DNA from: Flavobacteriaceae bacterium
GTDB lineage: Bacteria > Bacteroidota > Bacteroidia > Flavobacteriales > Flavobacteriaceae
Assembly (NCBI GenBank): GCA_029238125.1
Contig: JAQWGQ010000005.1
Coordinates: forward strand, 82,832 to 146,831
Direction: 5' to 3'
Length of the DNA stretch: 64,000 nucleotides
This document shows, piece after piece, positions 17,747 through 28,451 of this stretch. A program made the translations under genes and the position numbers. Under the pieces are notes generated by a model. That model was not told where the DNA came from, ran no database searches, and was given only the letters and a program-made list of their open reading frames with translations. Within the stretch, counting starts at the first letter, position 1. Every line of letters begins with the position of its first letter.

Positions 17747-18864
17747 AACTGCCCTTTGGTAGAAGGAAGAATCAATTTTTCAGGATCGCGCTGAATCGCT
17801 GCTTTGATGGCTTTGGCAAAGCTTTTAAAAATCGCCTCGATTTTGTGGTGCTCATTGTGTCCTTCTGCTTTGATATTCAGGTTGGCCTTTGCCCCATCAG
17901 CAAAAGATTTAAAAAAGTGGAAAAACATCTCGGTTGGCATTTTGCCAATCAGCTCACGCTTAAATTTGGCGTCCCACATCAACCAAGACCGCCCGCCAAA
18001 GTCAATGGCGACTTGCGCAAGGCAATCATCCATCGGTAAGCAAAATCCATAGCGTTCGATACCGAGTTTGTCTGCTAAAGCCATTGAGAAGGCCTCTCCG
18101 AGCGCGATAGCAGTATCTTCAATGGTGTGGTGCTCATCGACTTCCAAATCGCCCTTGGTGGTCATTTCGATATCAATCCCTCCATGGCGTGCCAATTGAT
18201 CGAGCATGTGATCAAAAAATGCAATTCCTGTATCAATTGTGCTTTGCCCAGTTCCGTCGAGGTTGAGTGCAATCGAAATGTCCGTTTCTTTGGTCACACG
18301 CTTGTGCGTACACAAGCGTTGACCAGCTTTGAGCATGGTGTAAATTTCACTCCAGTTGGCCGTCGTTAAAGCAATAGCTGCTTTGGTGGCCTTGCCAGGA
18401 GTTTCGGTAAGGCGATCATCGTGTTGAAGCAAAATGCCTTGCGCCCCAAGGTTGACCGCCAATTGCATATCGCTCAAGCGGTCTCCGATGACAAAGGAAT
18501 TTTCTAAATCATAATCCCCAGACAAATAAGCCGTTAACAAGCCCGTTTCAGGTTTGCGCGTGGACGCTTGATCTGCTGGAAAGCTTTTGTCAATACAGAC
18601 TTCCTCGAAAATAATCCCCTCGTTTTTCATCGCATCAATCAAATGATTGTGCACAGGCCAAAATTGCTCCTCCGGGAAGCTATCGGTACCTAATCCGTCT
18701 TGGTTGGTTACCATGACAAGGGTATAGTCCAATTCTTTGGCGATACGTCCCAGATAGGTAAATATACCAGGGTAAAACGTCAATTTTTCAAAACTGTCAA
18801 GTTGATAGTCCTCTGGCTCTAGCGCCAGTGTCCCATCACGATCGATAAATAAGACCTTTTTCAT
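17743..18864 (-). CDS. hisB: Bifunctional histidinol-phosphatase / imidazoleglycerol-phosphate dehydratase
   Basis: The N-terminal half (about 1-165) is a HAD phosphatase with FIDRDGT (Asp8 nucleophile, Asp10), doing the penultimate dephosphorylation. The C-terminal half (about 175-373) is the Mn-dependent dehydratase with [12 protein letters not shown] and DEHHTIEDT metal motifs. The fused form is the same arrangement as in enterobacteria. Length 373 is normal. Confidence 0.98.
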   Translation of the reverse strand: MKKVLFIDRDGTLALEPEDYQLDSFEKLTFYPGIFTYLGRIAKELDYTLVMVTNQDGLGTDSFPEEQFWPVHNHLIDAMKNEGIIFEEVCIDKSFPADQASTRKPETGLLTAYLSGDYDLENSFVIGDRLSDMQLAVNLGAQGILLQHDDRLTETPGKATKAAIALTTANWSEIYTMLKAGQRLCTHKRVTKETDISIALNLDGTGQSTIDTGIAFFDHMLDQLARHGGIDIEMTTKGDLEVDEHHTIEDTAIALGEAFSMALADKLGIERYGFCLPMDDCLAQVAIDFGGRSWLMWDAKFKRELIGKMPTEMFFHFFKSFADGAKANLNIKAEGHNEHHKIEAIFKSFAKAIKAAIQRDPEKLILPSTKGQL

Positions 18865-19907
18865 GATGACAAGCGATTTAATGTTTCTATCAATATTTGA
18901 TTTTCCTGGGGTGTTCCAACAGAGAAACGAAGGCAGTTTTCACACCCCACTTGCTTACTGCGGTTGCGCACAACGATGTCATTTTCGATGAGTTGAGCAT
19001 ATCGTTTGTTCGCATCATCAACCTGTACCAAAAGGAAATTCGCATCACTCGGATAAACCTTTTCAACAAAGGAAATCTTCTCAAGCTGTACAAATAGATC
19101 ATTCCTTTGCGCAATAAGTTGTGTGATTTGCCCTTGGGTTGTATTCCAATCCTCTAGAACAGAAATGGCACGCTCTTGGGTCAATGAATTGATATTATAT
19201 GGGGGTTTGATTTTGTTGAGAATATCGATAATTTCTTCGCTTGCGATACAAATCCCGAGCCGAATTCCCGCTAGCCCATAGGCCTTGGAAAGGGTTTGGG
19301 TGATGATCAAGTTGGGATAGGATGATAATTCCGAAACCAAACTCTTTTGCGTAGAAAAGTCAATATATGCCTCATCGATCACCACAAGACCAGTAAAAGA
19401 TTGAAGTAAGTAAATGATGTCCTCTCGGCGAAATGAATTACCACTTGGATTGTTGGGAGAACATAGGAATATCGCTTTGGTTTGGGGTGAAATTTGGCGG
19501 ATAATGTCTTTTGTAACTATCTGAAAATCATCATTTAAAGGAACTTCATCTAAAGAAATACAATTGATATTTGCAAGCACGTTATACATGCCATAAGTTG
19601 GGGGCATCACAATGATTCTGTCTTGATTTGGAATGCAAAACGCACGAAAAATTAAGTCTAAAACCTCGTCACTTCCATTGCCGAGAAGCAATTGATTGGC
19701 AGTTACCCCTCTATGCCTTGTGATGACTTCTTTTAGCTTTCGTTGTTGCGGATCGGGATAACGGTTTACACCATTGTCAAATGGATTTTCGTTGGCATCC
19801 AAATACACAACCTCTCTCTGAACAGGGTCAAATTCGTCCCGCGCCGAGGAATATGGCTGTAAATCAACAATGTGTGAGCGGACTAGTTTTTGGATATCAA
19901 AACTCAT
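18861..19907 (-). CDS. hisC: Histidinol-phosphate aminotransferase
   Basis: PLP-dependent fold-type I aminotransferase converting imidazole acetol phosphate to histidinol phosphate. The 348 residues carry [10 protein letters not shown] near the N-terminus, the SPNNPSG motif, VIDEAYIDF and the PLP lysine in [14 protein letters not shown]. It overlaps its neighbours hisB and hisD by 4 bp. Confidence 0.97.
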   Translation of the reverse strand: MSFDIQKLVRSHIVDLQPYSSARDEFDPVQREVVYLDANENPFDNGVNRYPDPQQRKLKEVITRHRGVTANQLLLGNGSDEVLDLIFRAFCIPNQDRIIVMPPTYGMYNVLANINCISLDEVPLNDDFQIVTKDIIRQISPQTKAIFLCSPNNPSGNSFRREDIIYLLQSFTGLVVIDEAYIDFSTQKSLVSELSSYPNLIITQTLSKAYGLAGIRLGICIASEEIIDILNKIKPPYNINSLTQERAISVLEDWNTTQGQITQLIAQRNDLFVQLEKISFVEKVYPSDANFLLVQVDDANKRYAQLIENDIVVRNRSKQVGCENCLRFSVGTPQENQILIETLNRLSS

Positions 19908-21187
19908 ATCAAATCTTTTAATCGAAGACTTACTGCATTTTTGTGCGCATACAAGCCCTCGGCATTGGCCAGGGTTTCTATTGAGGGTCCAAGGTCTTTC
20001 AAACCTGTCTCGCTTATCTTTTGAAAGGTAATCGCCTTGAGAAAACTATCCAAGTTAACTCCACTGTATTGTTTGGCGTACCCATTGGTTGGTAAAGTGT
20101 GATTGGTCCCCGAAGCATAATCACCTGCGCTTTCAGGAGTATAATTCCCAATAAACACCGATCCAGCGTTGACTACCCCCTTGACAAACATGTCTTCGTT
20201 GGCCATACAAATGATATAGTGTTCAGGGCCGTATTCGTTGATAAAAGCAATGGCATCGGATTCAGCAGCAAAATAAATGGCCGTTGAGTTTGCAAGTGCT
20301 TGTGCAGCGATTTCTTTTCTGGGAAGTGCTTCAAGTTGCTTTTGCACTTCATCTTGCACCTTGCTAATGGTGTTTTGACTCGTGCTGACCAATACCACTT
20401 GACTATCTGTCCCGTGCTCTGCTTGTGACAGTAAATCTGCTGCGACATAAGAAGGTACTGCTGTCTCGTCTGCAACGACCAGCAACTCACTCGGACCAGC
20501 GGGCATATCGATTGAAACGCCGTATTGCGTTGCTTTTTGTTTGGCAGCAGTAACATACTGATTACCTGGCCCCAATATCTTATAAACCTGTGGAATCGAC
20601 TCTGTGCCAAAGGTCATTCCGCCAATGGCTTGGATTCCCCCGACTTGAAATAAGCGGGTGACACCGCATTTATAAGCTGCATAACGGATGGCTGGCGCAA
20701 GTTGACCTGATTGATTTGGTGGCGTACACAGTACGATTTCACGACAACCAGCAATGGTAGCAGGAATGGCAAGCATAAGTATAGAAGAAAACAAAGGGGC
20801 TGTCCCTCCCGGGATATAAAGCCCGACTTTCTCAATTGGTCTTTTCTCTTGCCAACATGATACCCCCTCTTGCACATCAAGCTGTACCCGATCGGTTTGC
20901 TGCGCTTTGTGGAAGGCGTAGATATTGTCATAGGCCTTGTCAATCGCAGCTCGTAAATCAGCTGACAACTCGTTTTGAGCGCTTTTCAGGTCGGCTGGGT
21001 CAACTTCAATGCGCTCGGGTCGATAGCCATCAAACTTCTCGCTATAGGCCTGTATGGCTTGATCGCCTTGCCGTTGAATTGCGCCAAAGACTTCGTCCAC
21101 AACAGGCAAGACGTCGTCTAAAGATGCCGTTGGACGCATGGTTAGCTCGTTCCATTGATCGGTAGTTGGACTCAAAACCGTTTTCAT
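19904..21187 (-). CDS. hisD: Histidinol dehydrogenase
   Basis: Zinc enzyme catalysing the last two NAD-dependent oxidations to histidine. I start it at ATG 21187, which overlaps the hisG stop (ATGA) and gives 427 residues; an in-frame ATG at 21211 lies within hisG and adds eight unlike residues. Signatures are YIPGGTAPLFSS, the GPGNQYV loop, the zinc/His region LSQAEHGTDSQ and GPEHYI. Confidence 0.97.
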   Translation of the reverse strand: MKTVLSPTTDQWNELTMRPTASLDDVLPVVDEVFGAIQRQGDQAIQAYSEKFDGYRPERIEVDPADLKSAQNELSADLRAAIDKAYDNIYAFHKAQQTDRVQLDVQEGVSCWQEKRPIEKVGLYIPGGTAPLFSSILMLAIPATIAGCREIVLCTPPNQSGQLAPAIRYAAYKCGVTRLFQVGGIQAIGGMTFGTESIPQVYKILGPGNQYVTAAKQKATQYGVSIDMPAGPSELLVVADETAVPSYVAADLLSQAEHGTDSQVVLVSTSQNTISKVQDEVQKQLEALPRKEIAAQALANSTAIYFAAESDAIAFINEYGPEHYIICMANEDMFVKGVVNAGSVFIGNYTPESAGDYASGTNHTLPTNGYAKQYSGVNLDSFLKAITFQKISETGLKDLGPSIETLANAEGLYAHKNAVSLRLKDLI

Positions 21188-22044
21188 AAGACCATTTTTT
21201 CTACGGGGCAAACCAAAATATCTTGCGCACCAGCTGCTTTTAACTCGTCGATGACTTCCCAGAACGTCCCCTCATTAACGACAGAGTGAAGTGAACTCCA
21301 CCCTGGTTCGGCCAAAGGCAATACCGTAGGAGATTTTAATACGGGGAGTATAGACGATATCTTGTCAATACTCTCATTGGGTACGTTCATCAAAATATAC
21401 TTTGACTGACGTCCTTTCAGCACAGATTGAATACGAAACTGCAATTTTTTTAAGATGTCATTCTTTTCAACACTCAAGGTACTGCTGGCTGCGAGAACAG
21501 CTTCGGATTTAAACAACACCTCGACTTCTTTAAGGTTATTTTTAAACAACGTAGAGCCACTGGAAACAATATCGCAAACCGCGTCAGATAAACCGATATT
21601 CGGAGCAATTTCGACAGAACCATTGATGATGTGAAGTTCAGCGTCAATCCCTTTTTCTGCAAGAAACCCTTTCACGGTGTTTGGATAAGAAGTCGCGATT
21701 TTCTTCCCTGTCAAGCTTTCAATACCCTTGTAGATATCCTCTTTTGGAATTGCGATCGATACCCGACATTTCGAAAATCCTAACTTCTCTTTGATGGAGA
21801 TATCGTCTCCTTTTTCAACCAGTAAATTTTCGCCGATAATCGCAATATCAACGACTCCATCACGGAGATACTGGGGGATATCCCCATTGCGTAAGTAGAA
21901 AATTTCCATAGGGAAATTACGTGCGACGGCTTTTAACTGGTCCTTGCCATTATCGATAGAAATTCCACAGTCATTGAGGAGTTTCAATGATTCATTATGT
22001 AGTCTTCCAGACTTTTGAACGGCGATGTGTAACTTTTTTTTCAC
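21184..22044 (-). CDS. hisG: ATP phosphoribosyltransferase, long form
   Basis: Commits ATP and PRPP to histidine synthesis. At 286 residues this is the long HisG with the C-terminal ACT-like regulatory domain (about 215-286) that confers histidine feedback inhibition, so no HisZ partner is needed. The catalytic part has IAVQKSGRLHNESLKLL and the PRPP loop IVSSGSTLFKNN. It is the first structural gene, after a leader peptide and attenuator. Confidence 0.97.
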   Translation of the reverse strand: MKKKLHIAVQKSGRLHNESLKLLNDCGISIDNGKDQLKAVARNFPMEIFYLRNGDIPQYLRDGVVDIAIIGENLLVEKGDDISIKEKLGFSKCRVSIAIPKEDIYKGIESLTGKKIATSYPNTVKGFLAEKGIDAELHIINGSVEIAPNIGLSDAVCDIVSSGSTLFKNNLKEVEVLFKSEAVLAASSTLSVEKNDILKKLQFRIQSVLKGRQSKYILMNVPNESIDKISSILPVLKSPTVLPLAEPGWSSLHSVVNEGTFWEVIDELKAAGAQDILVCPVEKMVL

Positions 22045-22063
22045 GATTTCAATTTATACAAAC

Positions 22064-22095
22064 AAAAAAACCCGCTTGAATCTCAAACGGGTTTT
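22064..22095 (-). terminator. his operon attenuator terminator
   Basis: On the transcribed strand AACCCGTTTGA (22093-22083) pairs with TCAAGCGGGTT (22079-22069) through one G-U pair and a 3-nt loop, followed by a run of seven T. It lies between the leader peptide and hisG, so it must be read through for operon expression. Confidence 0.85.
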
Positions 22096-22119
22096 GAATA
22101 ATGTTATATCATATCCAAC

Positions 22120-22173
22120 TCAACTCGCTTGAGACAAGGAATATATATGATGGATATGTGTGTTTTTTTTCAT
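22120..22173 (-). CDS. hisL: his leader peptide, 17 residues
   Basis: Translated from ATG 22173 it reads MKKNTHIHHIYSLSQAS, with three His in four positions (residues 6, 8, 9), then TGA. The peptide ends inside the antiterminator segment, and the terminator and hisG follow. Such His-rich peptides let translation sense charged tRNA-His. A promoter-like element lies 8 nt upstream of the ATG. Confidence 0.8.
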   Translation of the reverse strand: MKKNTHIHHIYSLSQAS

Positions 22174-22181
22174 TTCGATTG

Positions 22182-22189
22182 CAAATATC
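22182..22189 (-). promoter_or_regulatory. Probable -7 element of the his operon
   Basis: GATATTTG matches seven of eight positions of TAnnTTTG. The arginine operon has the identical octamer before its leader peptide (53566-53573). Confidence 0.5.
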
Positions 22190-22210
22190 AAACAAAATTT
22201 TGAAAAAAAC

Positions 22211-23029
22211 TTATTGATTGCCCAAAATTATGGGTAAACCACCTTCTCCACTTCCGATCACAATCACTTTTGCATTGGTCGATTCTGACAATTGCAAGGT
22301 TGCTTCAATTCCTTTTTCAAGGAGAATATTTCGGGTTAGGGAAGCATTTAAAATACGGTTTGCAAGTGCTTTACCTTCTGCCTCAATCCGTACTTTCTCA
22401 GCTTCTTGCTTTGCCTTTACCAAACGGAACTCGTATTCCAGTGCTTCTTGCTCCTGCGTGAGTTTACGTTGAATTGCTTCTTTGATTGAAGGTGGTAGGG
22501 TCACATCACGTACCAGTACCGAATTGATTTGCACATGCTGTGGCTCTACTTTCTTTTTGGTTTCCTCATAGATTTCGTTTTGAATCGCGTCGCGTTTGGA
22601 CGAGTACAACTGTTCGGGCGTATAACGTCCAATGACCGAGCGAGCGACTGCTCGAATTTCGGGAACGATCACAATATTGAGGTAATCCTCACCCTTGGTT
22701 TTGTGCATTAGTCCCAGATCTTCTATAATAGGTTGATAGAGTACAGAAACATCGAGTGAAATTTCAAGACCGTTAGAAGACAAAACACGCATGTTGCTTT
22801 CAAACTCTTCTTGTTGCTTGATGTTATAGACATACACCTTATTCCAAGGTGCTATGATATGAAAACCCTCCGATAATGCGGGCTTGTCAGTTTCGGTACC
22901 ACCACCAAATCGTTTCCATACAACTCCTGCCTCTCCGTATCCGATATTAACAGCTGATCGGAAAAGAAAAATGAGTGCAACAAAAATCAGCACAGTGATT
23001 GGTAGTCCGAGTTTAGGTAAATTATTCAT
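22211..23029 (-). CDS. Prohibitin-like SPFH/band 7 membrane protein
   Basis: A 272-residue protein with one N-terminal transmembrane segment (about 11-27) and an SPFH domain (about 28-200) followed by a helical region with KQEAEKVRIEAEGKALANRIL, as in prohibitins and HflK/HflC. These proteins form large ring assemblies in membranes and often modulate FtsH-type proteases or membrane domains. It lies 17 bp downstream of fabG and is probably the last gene of the lpx operon. The specific role is unknown. Confidence 0.92.
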   Translation of the reverse strand: MNNLPKLGLPITVLIFVALIFLFRSAVNIGYGEAGVVWKRFGGGTETDKPALSEGFHIIAPWNKVYVYNIKQQEEFESNMRVLSSNGLEISLDVSVLYQPIIEDLGLMHKTKGEDYLNIVIVPEIRAVARSVIGRYTPEQLYSSKRDAIQNEIYEETKKKVEPQHVQINSVLVRDVTLPPSIKEAIQRKLTQEQEALEYEFRLVKAKQEAEKVRIEAEGKALANRILNASLTRNILLEKGIEATLQLSESTNAKVIVIGSGEGGLPIILGNQ

Positions 23030-23046
23030 TGATATATATTAAAAAT

Positions 23047-23793
23047 TTAAGTAAGCATTCCACCATCTACATTGATCACCTGTCCAGTGATGTAACTCGA
23101 CAAGTCCGAAGCCAAAAACACACATGCATTGGCTACATCATTTGGCGTTCCACCCCGCTTGAGCGGAATTCCAGCACGCCATCCTGCGACAACTTCTTCT
23201 GAAAGTTTTGCAGTCATTTCTGTTTCGATAAAGCCCGGAGCAATTACATTGCAGCGGATGTTTCGCGATCCAAGTTCAAGAGCAACAGACTTCGAAAAAC
23301 CAATAATTCCCGCTTTGGATGCTGCGTAATTTGATTGTCCAGCATTCCCTTTTACCCCAACAACAGAGCTCATATTGATAATGCTGCCATGTCGCTGCTT
23401 CAGCATCGTGCGCTGAACAGCTTTGGTGAGGTTGAAGACAGATTTCAAATTGACTTCAATCACCTTGTCAAAATCCTCTTCCGAGATACGCATCAGCAGA
23501 TTGTCTTTGGTGATTCCCGCATTGTTGATCAATACATCAATCGAGCTGAAGTCTGCGAGGACATTTTCGACAAGTTCTTGGGCTTGTTCAAAGTCTGCGG
23601 CATTGGATTGGTATCCTTTGGCTTGTACACCAAGCCCTTGTAATTCTGTTTCGAGTGCATTGGCAGCATCGACAGAAGAGCTATAGGTAAAGACCACGTT
23701 GGCACCATGTTCCGCAAAAACAGTTGCGATACCTTTTCCGATACCACGACTAGCCCCAGTGATTAAAACAGTCTTGTTTTCGAGTAGTTTCAT
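23047..23793 (-). CDS. fabG: 3-oxoacyl-[acyl-carrier-protein] reductase
   Basis: NADPH-dependent SDR of fatty acid elongation. The 248 residues show the cofactor loop GASRGIG (13-19), NNAG (90-93), catalytic Ser142/143 and the YAASK motif (Tyr156, Lys160), and the FabG ending ITGQVINVDGGMLT. It begins 4 bp after sucD. Its presence with fabZ and lpx genes fits membrane lipid supply. Confidence 0.95.
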   Translation of the reverse strand: MKLLENKTVLITGASRGIGKGIATVFAEHGANVVFTYSSSVDAANALETELQGLGVQAKGYQSNAADFEQAQELVENVLADFSSIDVLINNAGITKDNLLMRISEEDFDKVIEVNLKSVFNLTKAVQRTMLKQRHGSIINMSSVVGVKGNAGQSNYAASKAGIIGFSKSVALELGSRNIRCNVIAPGFIETEMTAKLSEEVVAGWRAGIPLKRGGTPNDVANACVFLASDLSSYITGQVINVDGGMLT

Positions 23794-23797
23794 TGAT

Positions 23798-24670
23798 TTA
23801 GTTTAGGATTTGAGCTACTTTTTTTCCGATTTCAGCTGGAGAGTCCACAACGTGAATCCCACATTCTGACATGATTTTCTTTTTGGCTTCTGCAGTATCC
23901 TCTGCCCCACCAACTATCGCACCTGCATGACCCATCGTACGGCCTTTCGGAGCAGTTTCTCCTGCGATAAACCCAACAACTGGCTTTGGATTGCCTTGTT
24001 CAAAAACCCAGCGTGCGGCATCGGCTTCGAGTTGCCCGCCGATTTCACCAATCATAACGATACATTCTGTTTCCTCGTCATTCATAAGGAGTTCTACGGC
24101 CTCTTTGGTTGTTGTTCCAATAATTGGGTCTCCGCCAATGCCAATAGCAGTCGTGATTCCCAAACCTTCTTTCACAACTTGATCAGCAGCTTCATAGGTT
24201 AAGGTTCCCGATTTGGACACGATACCCACATTTCCTTTCTTAAATACAAAGCCAGGCATAATACCAACTTTAGCTTCTTCCGGAGTGATTACACCAGGAC
24301 AATTGGGCCCGACTAGACGAGCATTGCGTTCTTTGACATAAGAAGACGCTTTGACCATATCAGCGACAGGGATTCCCTCTGTGATGGTTACAATGACCTG
24401 AATACCGGCATCTGCGGCTTCCATGATGGCGTCTGCTGCAAAAGCAGGGGGTACAAATATGATGGATGTATCTGCCCCAACGGCATCAACAGCATCTTTG
24501 ACCGTGTTGAAAACAGGTTTATCCAAATGGATTTGTCCGCCCTTTCCTGGCGTAACTCCACCAACAACCTGTGTGCCATAGGCAATCATTTGCTCGGCGT
24601 GAAAGCTTCCTTCACTCCCTGTAAAACCTTGTACGATAATTTTCGAGTCTTTATTGACCAATACGCTCAT
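23798..24670 (-). CDS. sucD: Succinyl-CoA synthetase, alpha subunit
   Basis: TCA-cycle enzyme converting succinyl-CoA to succinate with nucleotide phosphorylation. The 290 residues contain the CoA-binding N-terminal domain ([18 protein letters not shown]) and the phosphohistidine His248 in [11 protein letters not shown]. The beta subunit sucC is not in the window. It starts 2 bp after efp. Confidence 0.98.
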   Translation of the reverse strand: MSVLVNKDSKIIVQGFTGSEGSFHAEQMIAYGTQVVGGVTPGKGGQIHLDKPVFNTVKDAVDAVGADTSIIFVPPAFAADAIMEAADAGIQVIVTITEGIPVADMVKASSYVKERNARLVGPNCPGVITPEEAKVGIMPGFVFKKGNVGIVSKSGTLTYEAADQVVKEGLGITTAIGIGGDPIIGTTTKEAVELLMNDEETECIVMIGEIGGQLEADAARWVFEQGNPKPVVGFIAGETAPKGRTMGHAGAIVGGAEDTAEAKKKIMSECGIHVVDSPAEIGKKVAQILN

Positions 24671-24672
24671 AA

Positions 24673-25239
24673 CTATTCTTTAATTCGTTCGATATAGGTT
24701 GATTTTTCTGTGTCTACTTTGATCTTATCTCCTTCATTGATAAACAAAGGGACATTAATTTTTGCGCCAGTTTCCAATGTAGCGGGCTTGGTCGCATTGG
24801 TTGCGGTATTTCCCTTCACGCCGGGCTCACTGTGTGTAACTTCTAATATCACGCTTGCGGGCATGTCAACAGACAATGGAATCCCGTCATCCGAATTTGT
24901 CATCACAGTAACATGTACCCCTTCCTTAAGCAATTCTGGGGCGTCTAATATGCTTTTTTGAAGTTCGATTTGATTGTAATCATCGGTGTTCATGAAATGA
25001 TAGGTTTCCCCATCATTGTATAAAAACTGAAATTTGCGGGTTTCAACACGAACATCATCGATTTTATGGCCTGCTGAAAAGGTATTGTCAATCACTTTTC
25101 CACTGGTAACACTCTTGAGTTTTGTTCGAACAAAGGCAGGGCCTTTTCCAGGTTTGACATGTAAAAACTCAATGATTTTAAAAATATCATTGTTGTAGCG
25201 AATGCAAAGTCCTTTGCGAATATCAGAAGTTGATGTCAT
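24673..25239 (-). CDS. efp: Elongation factor P
   Basis: Helps ribosomes stalled at polyproline. The 188 residues form the usual three beta-barrel domains. The tip of the N-terminal loop reads [10 protein letters not shown] with a lysine at position 32, the site that is modified in many bacteria; no modification enzyme (epmA/epmB or ymfI type) is visible nearby. The gene is 3 bp after lpxA. Confidence 0.97.
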   Translation of the reverse strand: MTSTSDIRKGLCIRYNNDIFKIIEFLHVKPGKGPAFVRTKLKSVTSGKVIDNTFSAGHKIDDVRVETRKFQFLYNDGETYHFMNTDDYNQIELQKSILDAPELLKEGVHVTVMTNSDDGIPLSVDMPASVILEVTHSEPGVKGNTATNATKPATLETGAKINVPLFINEGDKIKVDTEKSTYIERIKE

Positions 25240-25242
25240 GCG

Positions 25243-26028
25243 TTATGATGTTTTGGAATATCCTTTCATAATCCCGCGTTGTGAGTCCCGAATAAATTGT
25301 AAAATCTCATCTCTTTCAGACGAAACCTCCATTTCTGCTTCGATGATTTCCACTGCCTGGGTATTGTTGTAACTTTTTTGGTAGAGGATTCGATAAATAT
25401 TTTGAATCTCTCTAATTTTTTCACTTGTAAAACCACGACGACGAAGCCCTACAGAGTTGATCCCTACGTAGGAGATAGGTTCACGTGCGGCTTTGACAAA
25501 AGGCGGGACATCTTTTCGGACCAAAGACCCACCAGCGATAAAAGAGTGACTTCCCACAGAACAAAACTGATGGACAGCCGTCATCCCTGCCAAAATCACA
25601 TGGTCGCCAATGGTGATATGCCCAGCCAGTGTGCTATTATTGGAAAAAATACAATGGTTACCGACGATACAATCATGTGCGATGTGAGAATAGGCCATAA
25701 CCAGGCAATTTTCACCAATTATTGTTTTCCCTCTTGAGGAAGTTCCTCTATTTATGGTTACACATTCCCGAATGGTGGTATTGTCCCCGATATCGGCTGT
25801 AGAGTCTTCACCATTAAACTTTAAATCTTGTGGGACGGCGGAAATTACGGAACCGGGAAAAATCGAACAATTTTTTCCAATGCGTGCACCTTCCATAATC
25901 GTAACGTTTGACCCAATCCAAGTTCCTTCTCCAATTTCAACGTTTTTGTCAATGGTTGTAAAGGGTTCAATGACGACATTTTTGGCAATTACGGCTCTTG
26001 GGTGGACGTATGCAAGCGGTTGATTCAT
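25243..26028 (-). CDS. lpxA: UDP-N-acetylglucosamine acyltransferase
   Basis: First step of lipid A synthesis, transferring a 3-hydroxyacyl chain from ACP to UDP-GlcNAc. The 261 residues are a left-handed beta-helix of hexapeptide repeats (about 1-185) plus a helical C-terminal domain (HRGFTSEKIREIQ-type, here RRRGFTSEKIREI). The catalytic His is in the MAYSHIAHDC segment. It overlaps lpxC-fabZ by 4 bp. Confidence 0.97.
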   Translation of the reverse strand: MNQPLAYVHPRAVIAKNVVIEPFTTIDKNVEIGEGTWIGSNVTIMEGARIGKNCSIFPGSVISAVPQDLKFNGEDSTADIGDNTTIRECVTINRGTSSRGKTIIGENCLVMAYSHIAHDCIVGNHCIFSNNSTLAGHITIGDHVILAGMTAVHQFCSVGSHSFIAGGSLVRKDVPPFVKAAREPISYVGINSVGLRRRGFTSEKIREIQNIYRILYQKSYNNTQAVEIIEAEMEVSSERDEILQFIRDSQRGIMKGYSKTS

Positions 26029-27425
26029 ATTTTAACTTGATTTTTCTTGACAATTTGTGCCATCATCTCCGCTTCTGTGGTCAATCGACCTCGACTATAT
26101 GCATAAGCTTGCATGTGGCAGATTCCCCTTCGGATTGGAGACAGGAGTTCCAATTTAAAAACAAGGGTATCGCCAGGAACTACGGGGTGCTTGAACTTGG
26201 CGTTCTCTATTTTCATAAAAAAAGTGAGATAGTTTTCTGGATCGGGAACGGAATTGAGAACCAATACCCCACCAGCTTGTGCCATTGCCTCGATTTGAAG
26301 TACACCTGGCATCACAGGTTGACCTGGAAAATGTCCCTGAAAAAAAGGTTCATTCATGGTTACACTTTTGACAGCTATGACATGCTTTTTACTGATTTCA
26401 AGGATCTTATCAACCAACAAAAAAGGAGGTCGATGAGGTAAAATGTCCATAATCTGATTGACATCTAGAGCTGGCTCAGCGTTTAAGTCATAATTGGGAA
26501 CGTGATTTCTCTTCTCTTCCTTGATGATTTTGGCCATTTTTTTGGCAAACTGAGTGTTGACTGCATGGCCAGGTTTTGAGGCGATGACCTTTCCGCGAAT
26601 TCGTGTTCCAATCAATGCCAAATCTCCAATCACATCCAATAGTTTGTGACGTGCTGCTTCATTGGGATAATGAAGGGTAAGGTTGTCTAGAATTCCATTG
26701 GGTTTTACAGATATCGATTTTTTATTAAATGCTTTTCGTAAGCGATCCATTGTTTCTTCGGACAATTCTTTGTCAACATAGACAATGGCGTTGTTGAGGT
26801 CCCCACCTTTGATCAGACCACTTTCCAAGAGGTTTTCAATTTCGTGAAGAAAGCTAAATGTACGCGCATTGGCAAACTCATTTTTGAATTGGCTAAGAGT
26901 TTTCAGACTTGCATTTTGTGTACCAAGAACTTTTGTGCCAAAATCCACCATAGTCGTAACTTCATAGTTGTCAGCGGGCAACAAGGTAATTTCACTTCCC
27001 GATTCATCACAAGTGTAGGTGATATTCTCTTTGACGACATATTCCTCACGATTTGCATTAAGTTCTTTGACTCCGACTTTGTCAATCGCTTCGACAAAAA
27101 ATTTGGATGAACCATCCATAATTGGAGGTTCAGAGGCATTTAGCTCGATAAGTACGTTGTCAACTTCACAGCCAACAAGGGCTGCTAAGACGTGTTCACA
27201 AGTTTGGATAGTAACGCCGTTTTTTTGGATACTTGTTCCTCGTTTGGTATCTGCAACATGCTGAGCAAGGGCCTCAATAATCGGGCTGCCTTCCAGATCG
27301 ATGCGTTGAAAAGCATAGCCATGGTTGGCAAGGGCTGGTTTAAAAGTCATCGTGACTTCTTCTCCAGTATGTATCCCTACCCCTTTGAGAGTAATTGCAT
27401 TTGAAATTGTAGTTTGTTTAGCCAT
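26025..27425 (-). CDS. lpxC-fabZ: Fused UDP-3-O-acyl-GlcNAc deacetylase / 3-hydroxyacyl-ACP dehydratase
   Basis: A 466-residue two-domain enzyme. Residues about 1-300 are LpxC, the zinc deacetylase that commits lipid A synthesis, with zinc ligand His78 in CEHVLAAL and the [12 protein letters not shown] zinc motif. Residues about 315-466 are FabZ, with [12 protein letters not shown] and [20 protein letters not shown]. The fusion is characteristic of Bacteroidota. It joins the competing uses of 3-hydroxyacyl-ACP in one chain. It overlaps lpxD by 8 bp. Confidence 0.97.
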   Translation of the reverse strand: MAKQTTISNAITLKGVGIHTGEEVTMTFKPALANHGYAFQRIDLEGSPIIEALAQHVADTKRGTSIQKNGVTIQTCEHVLAALVGCEVDNVLIELNASEPPIMDGSSKFFVEAIDKVGVKELNANREEYVVKENITYTCDESGSEITLLPADNYEVTTMVDFGTKVLGTQNASLKTLSQFKNEFANARTFSFLHEIENLLESGLIKGGDLNNAIVYVDKELSEETMDRLRKAFNKKSISVKPNGILDNLTLHYPNEAARHKLLDVIGDLALIGTRIRGKVIASKPGHAVNTQFAKKMAKIIKEEKRNHVPNYDLNAEPALDVNQIMDILPHRPPFLLVDKILEISKKHVIAVKSVTMNEPFFQGHFPGQPVMPGVLQIEAMAQAGGVLVLNSVPDPENYLTFFMKIENAKFKHPVVPGDTLVFKLELLSPIRRGICHMQAYAYSRGRLTTEAEMMAQIVKKNQVKI

Positions 27426-28446
27426 TTTCAGATTGGTTTTTTTGGAGTTTATGAAGCGTTTCTATATGCTTCGGTAGGTTTTTGAAGTGTACATAAGATT
27501 TGTTGTAGGATCGATAGTCCAGTGCAGGATAGCCCATTACCTTTTCATCATCTTTTAGATTGCGGAGAACCCCTGTTTTGGCCTGAATTTGGACGCGGTT
27601 ACCAATTTTGAGGTGACCAGCAATACCGACTTGGCCTCCGATCACACAATGACTTCCAATCTTGGATGACCCAGCAATACCTGATTGCGCTGCAATAACC
27701 GTATGCGATCCGATTTCAACATTGTGGGCGATTTGAATCAAATTGTCAAGTTTGACGCCTTTTCGAATGATGGTTTTCCCTAGTGTTGCCCGATCGATCG
27801 TCGTATTTGCCCCAATTTCAACATCATCTTCAATCAAGACTGAACCCGTTTGGGGTACCTTCTCATAAGATCCAGAAGCAGTAGGACTAAACCCAAAGCC
27901 GTCCGAACCAACCACTACGTTATTGTGAAGAATACAATTGGCTCCGATTTCAGATTGTCGTAAAATTTTTGCACCAGAGAAAATCGTGGTGTTATCTCCA
28001 ATAATTACATCGGATTCGATAACCACATGGTCGTGGATTTTGACGTTATTTCCAATTTTTACTCCATTATGAATAACCGTAAAAGCTCCCACATAGGTAT
28101 TTTTTCCAATTGCAGATGAGGAATCAATCGCAGTCTGATTGTGAATGCCGTTGAGCTCTTTCGAAGCGCCATTAAACTGACTGAGCATCGTCGTAAACGA
28201 CTGATAAGGGTCTGAAACTTTGATCAGAGTCGTGTGAATTTCTTTTTCTGGCTGGAAACTTTCACTGACAAGAGTAATACTGGCTTTGGTCGAATAGACA
28301 TAGGGCATGTACTTCGGGTTTGCTAAAAAAGCAAGTGATCCCTCTGTTGCATATTCAATTTTCGATAATTTAGAAACGCGAGCATCTTTATCTCCCACTA
28401 TAAATCCATCTAGAATTTCAGCAATCTGAGAAGCAGTGTATTCCAT
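27418..28446 (-). CDS. lpxD: UDP-3-O-(3-hydroxyacyl)glucosamine N-acyltransferase
   Basis: Third lipid A step, adding the second acyl chain. The 342 residues consist of an N-terminal uridine-binding domain (about 1-100), a left-handed beta-helix of hexapeptide repeats (about 105-310) and a C-terminal helix with [17 protein letters not shown]. The catalytic His lies in [10 protein letters not shown]. First gene of the seven-gene operon; its promoter element ends 5 nt before the ATG. Confidence 0.97.
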   Translation of the reverse strand: MEYTASQIAEILDGFIVGDKDARVSKLSKIEYATEGSLAFLANPKYMPYVYSTKASITLVSESFQPEKEIHTTLIKVSDPYQSFTTMLSQFNGASKELNGIHNQTAIDSSSAIGKNTYVGAFTVIHNGVKIGNNVKIHDHVVIESDVIIGDNTTIFSGAKILRQSEIGANCILHNNVVVGSDGFGFSPTASGSYEKVPQTGSVLIEDDVEIGANTTIDRATLGKTIIRKGVKLDNLIQIAHNVEIGSHTVIAAQSGIAGSSKIGSHCVIGGQVGIAGHLKIGNRVQIQAKTGVLRNLKDDEKVMGYPALDYRSYNKSYVHFKNLPKHIETLHKLQKNQSENG

Positions 28447-28451
28447 CGGTG

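Larger units (their letters stand above)
22045..22181 (-). promoter_or_regulatory. Histidine attenuator leader region
   Basis: Besides the terminator, the leader holds TCAAGCGAGTT (22132-22122), which differs by one base from the terminator's 3' arm and can pair with the same 5' arm, forming an antiterminator. An 8-nt segment over the His codons, CATATCCA (22158-22151), is perfectly complementary to TGGATATG (22117-22110). A ribosome stalled at the His codons would block that pairing. This is the 1:2, 2:3, 3:4 logic of classical attenuators. The folding is my reading, not a computed result. Confidence 0.8.
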
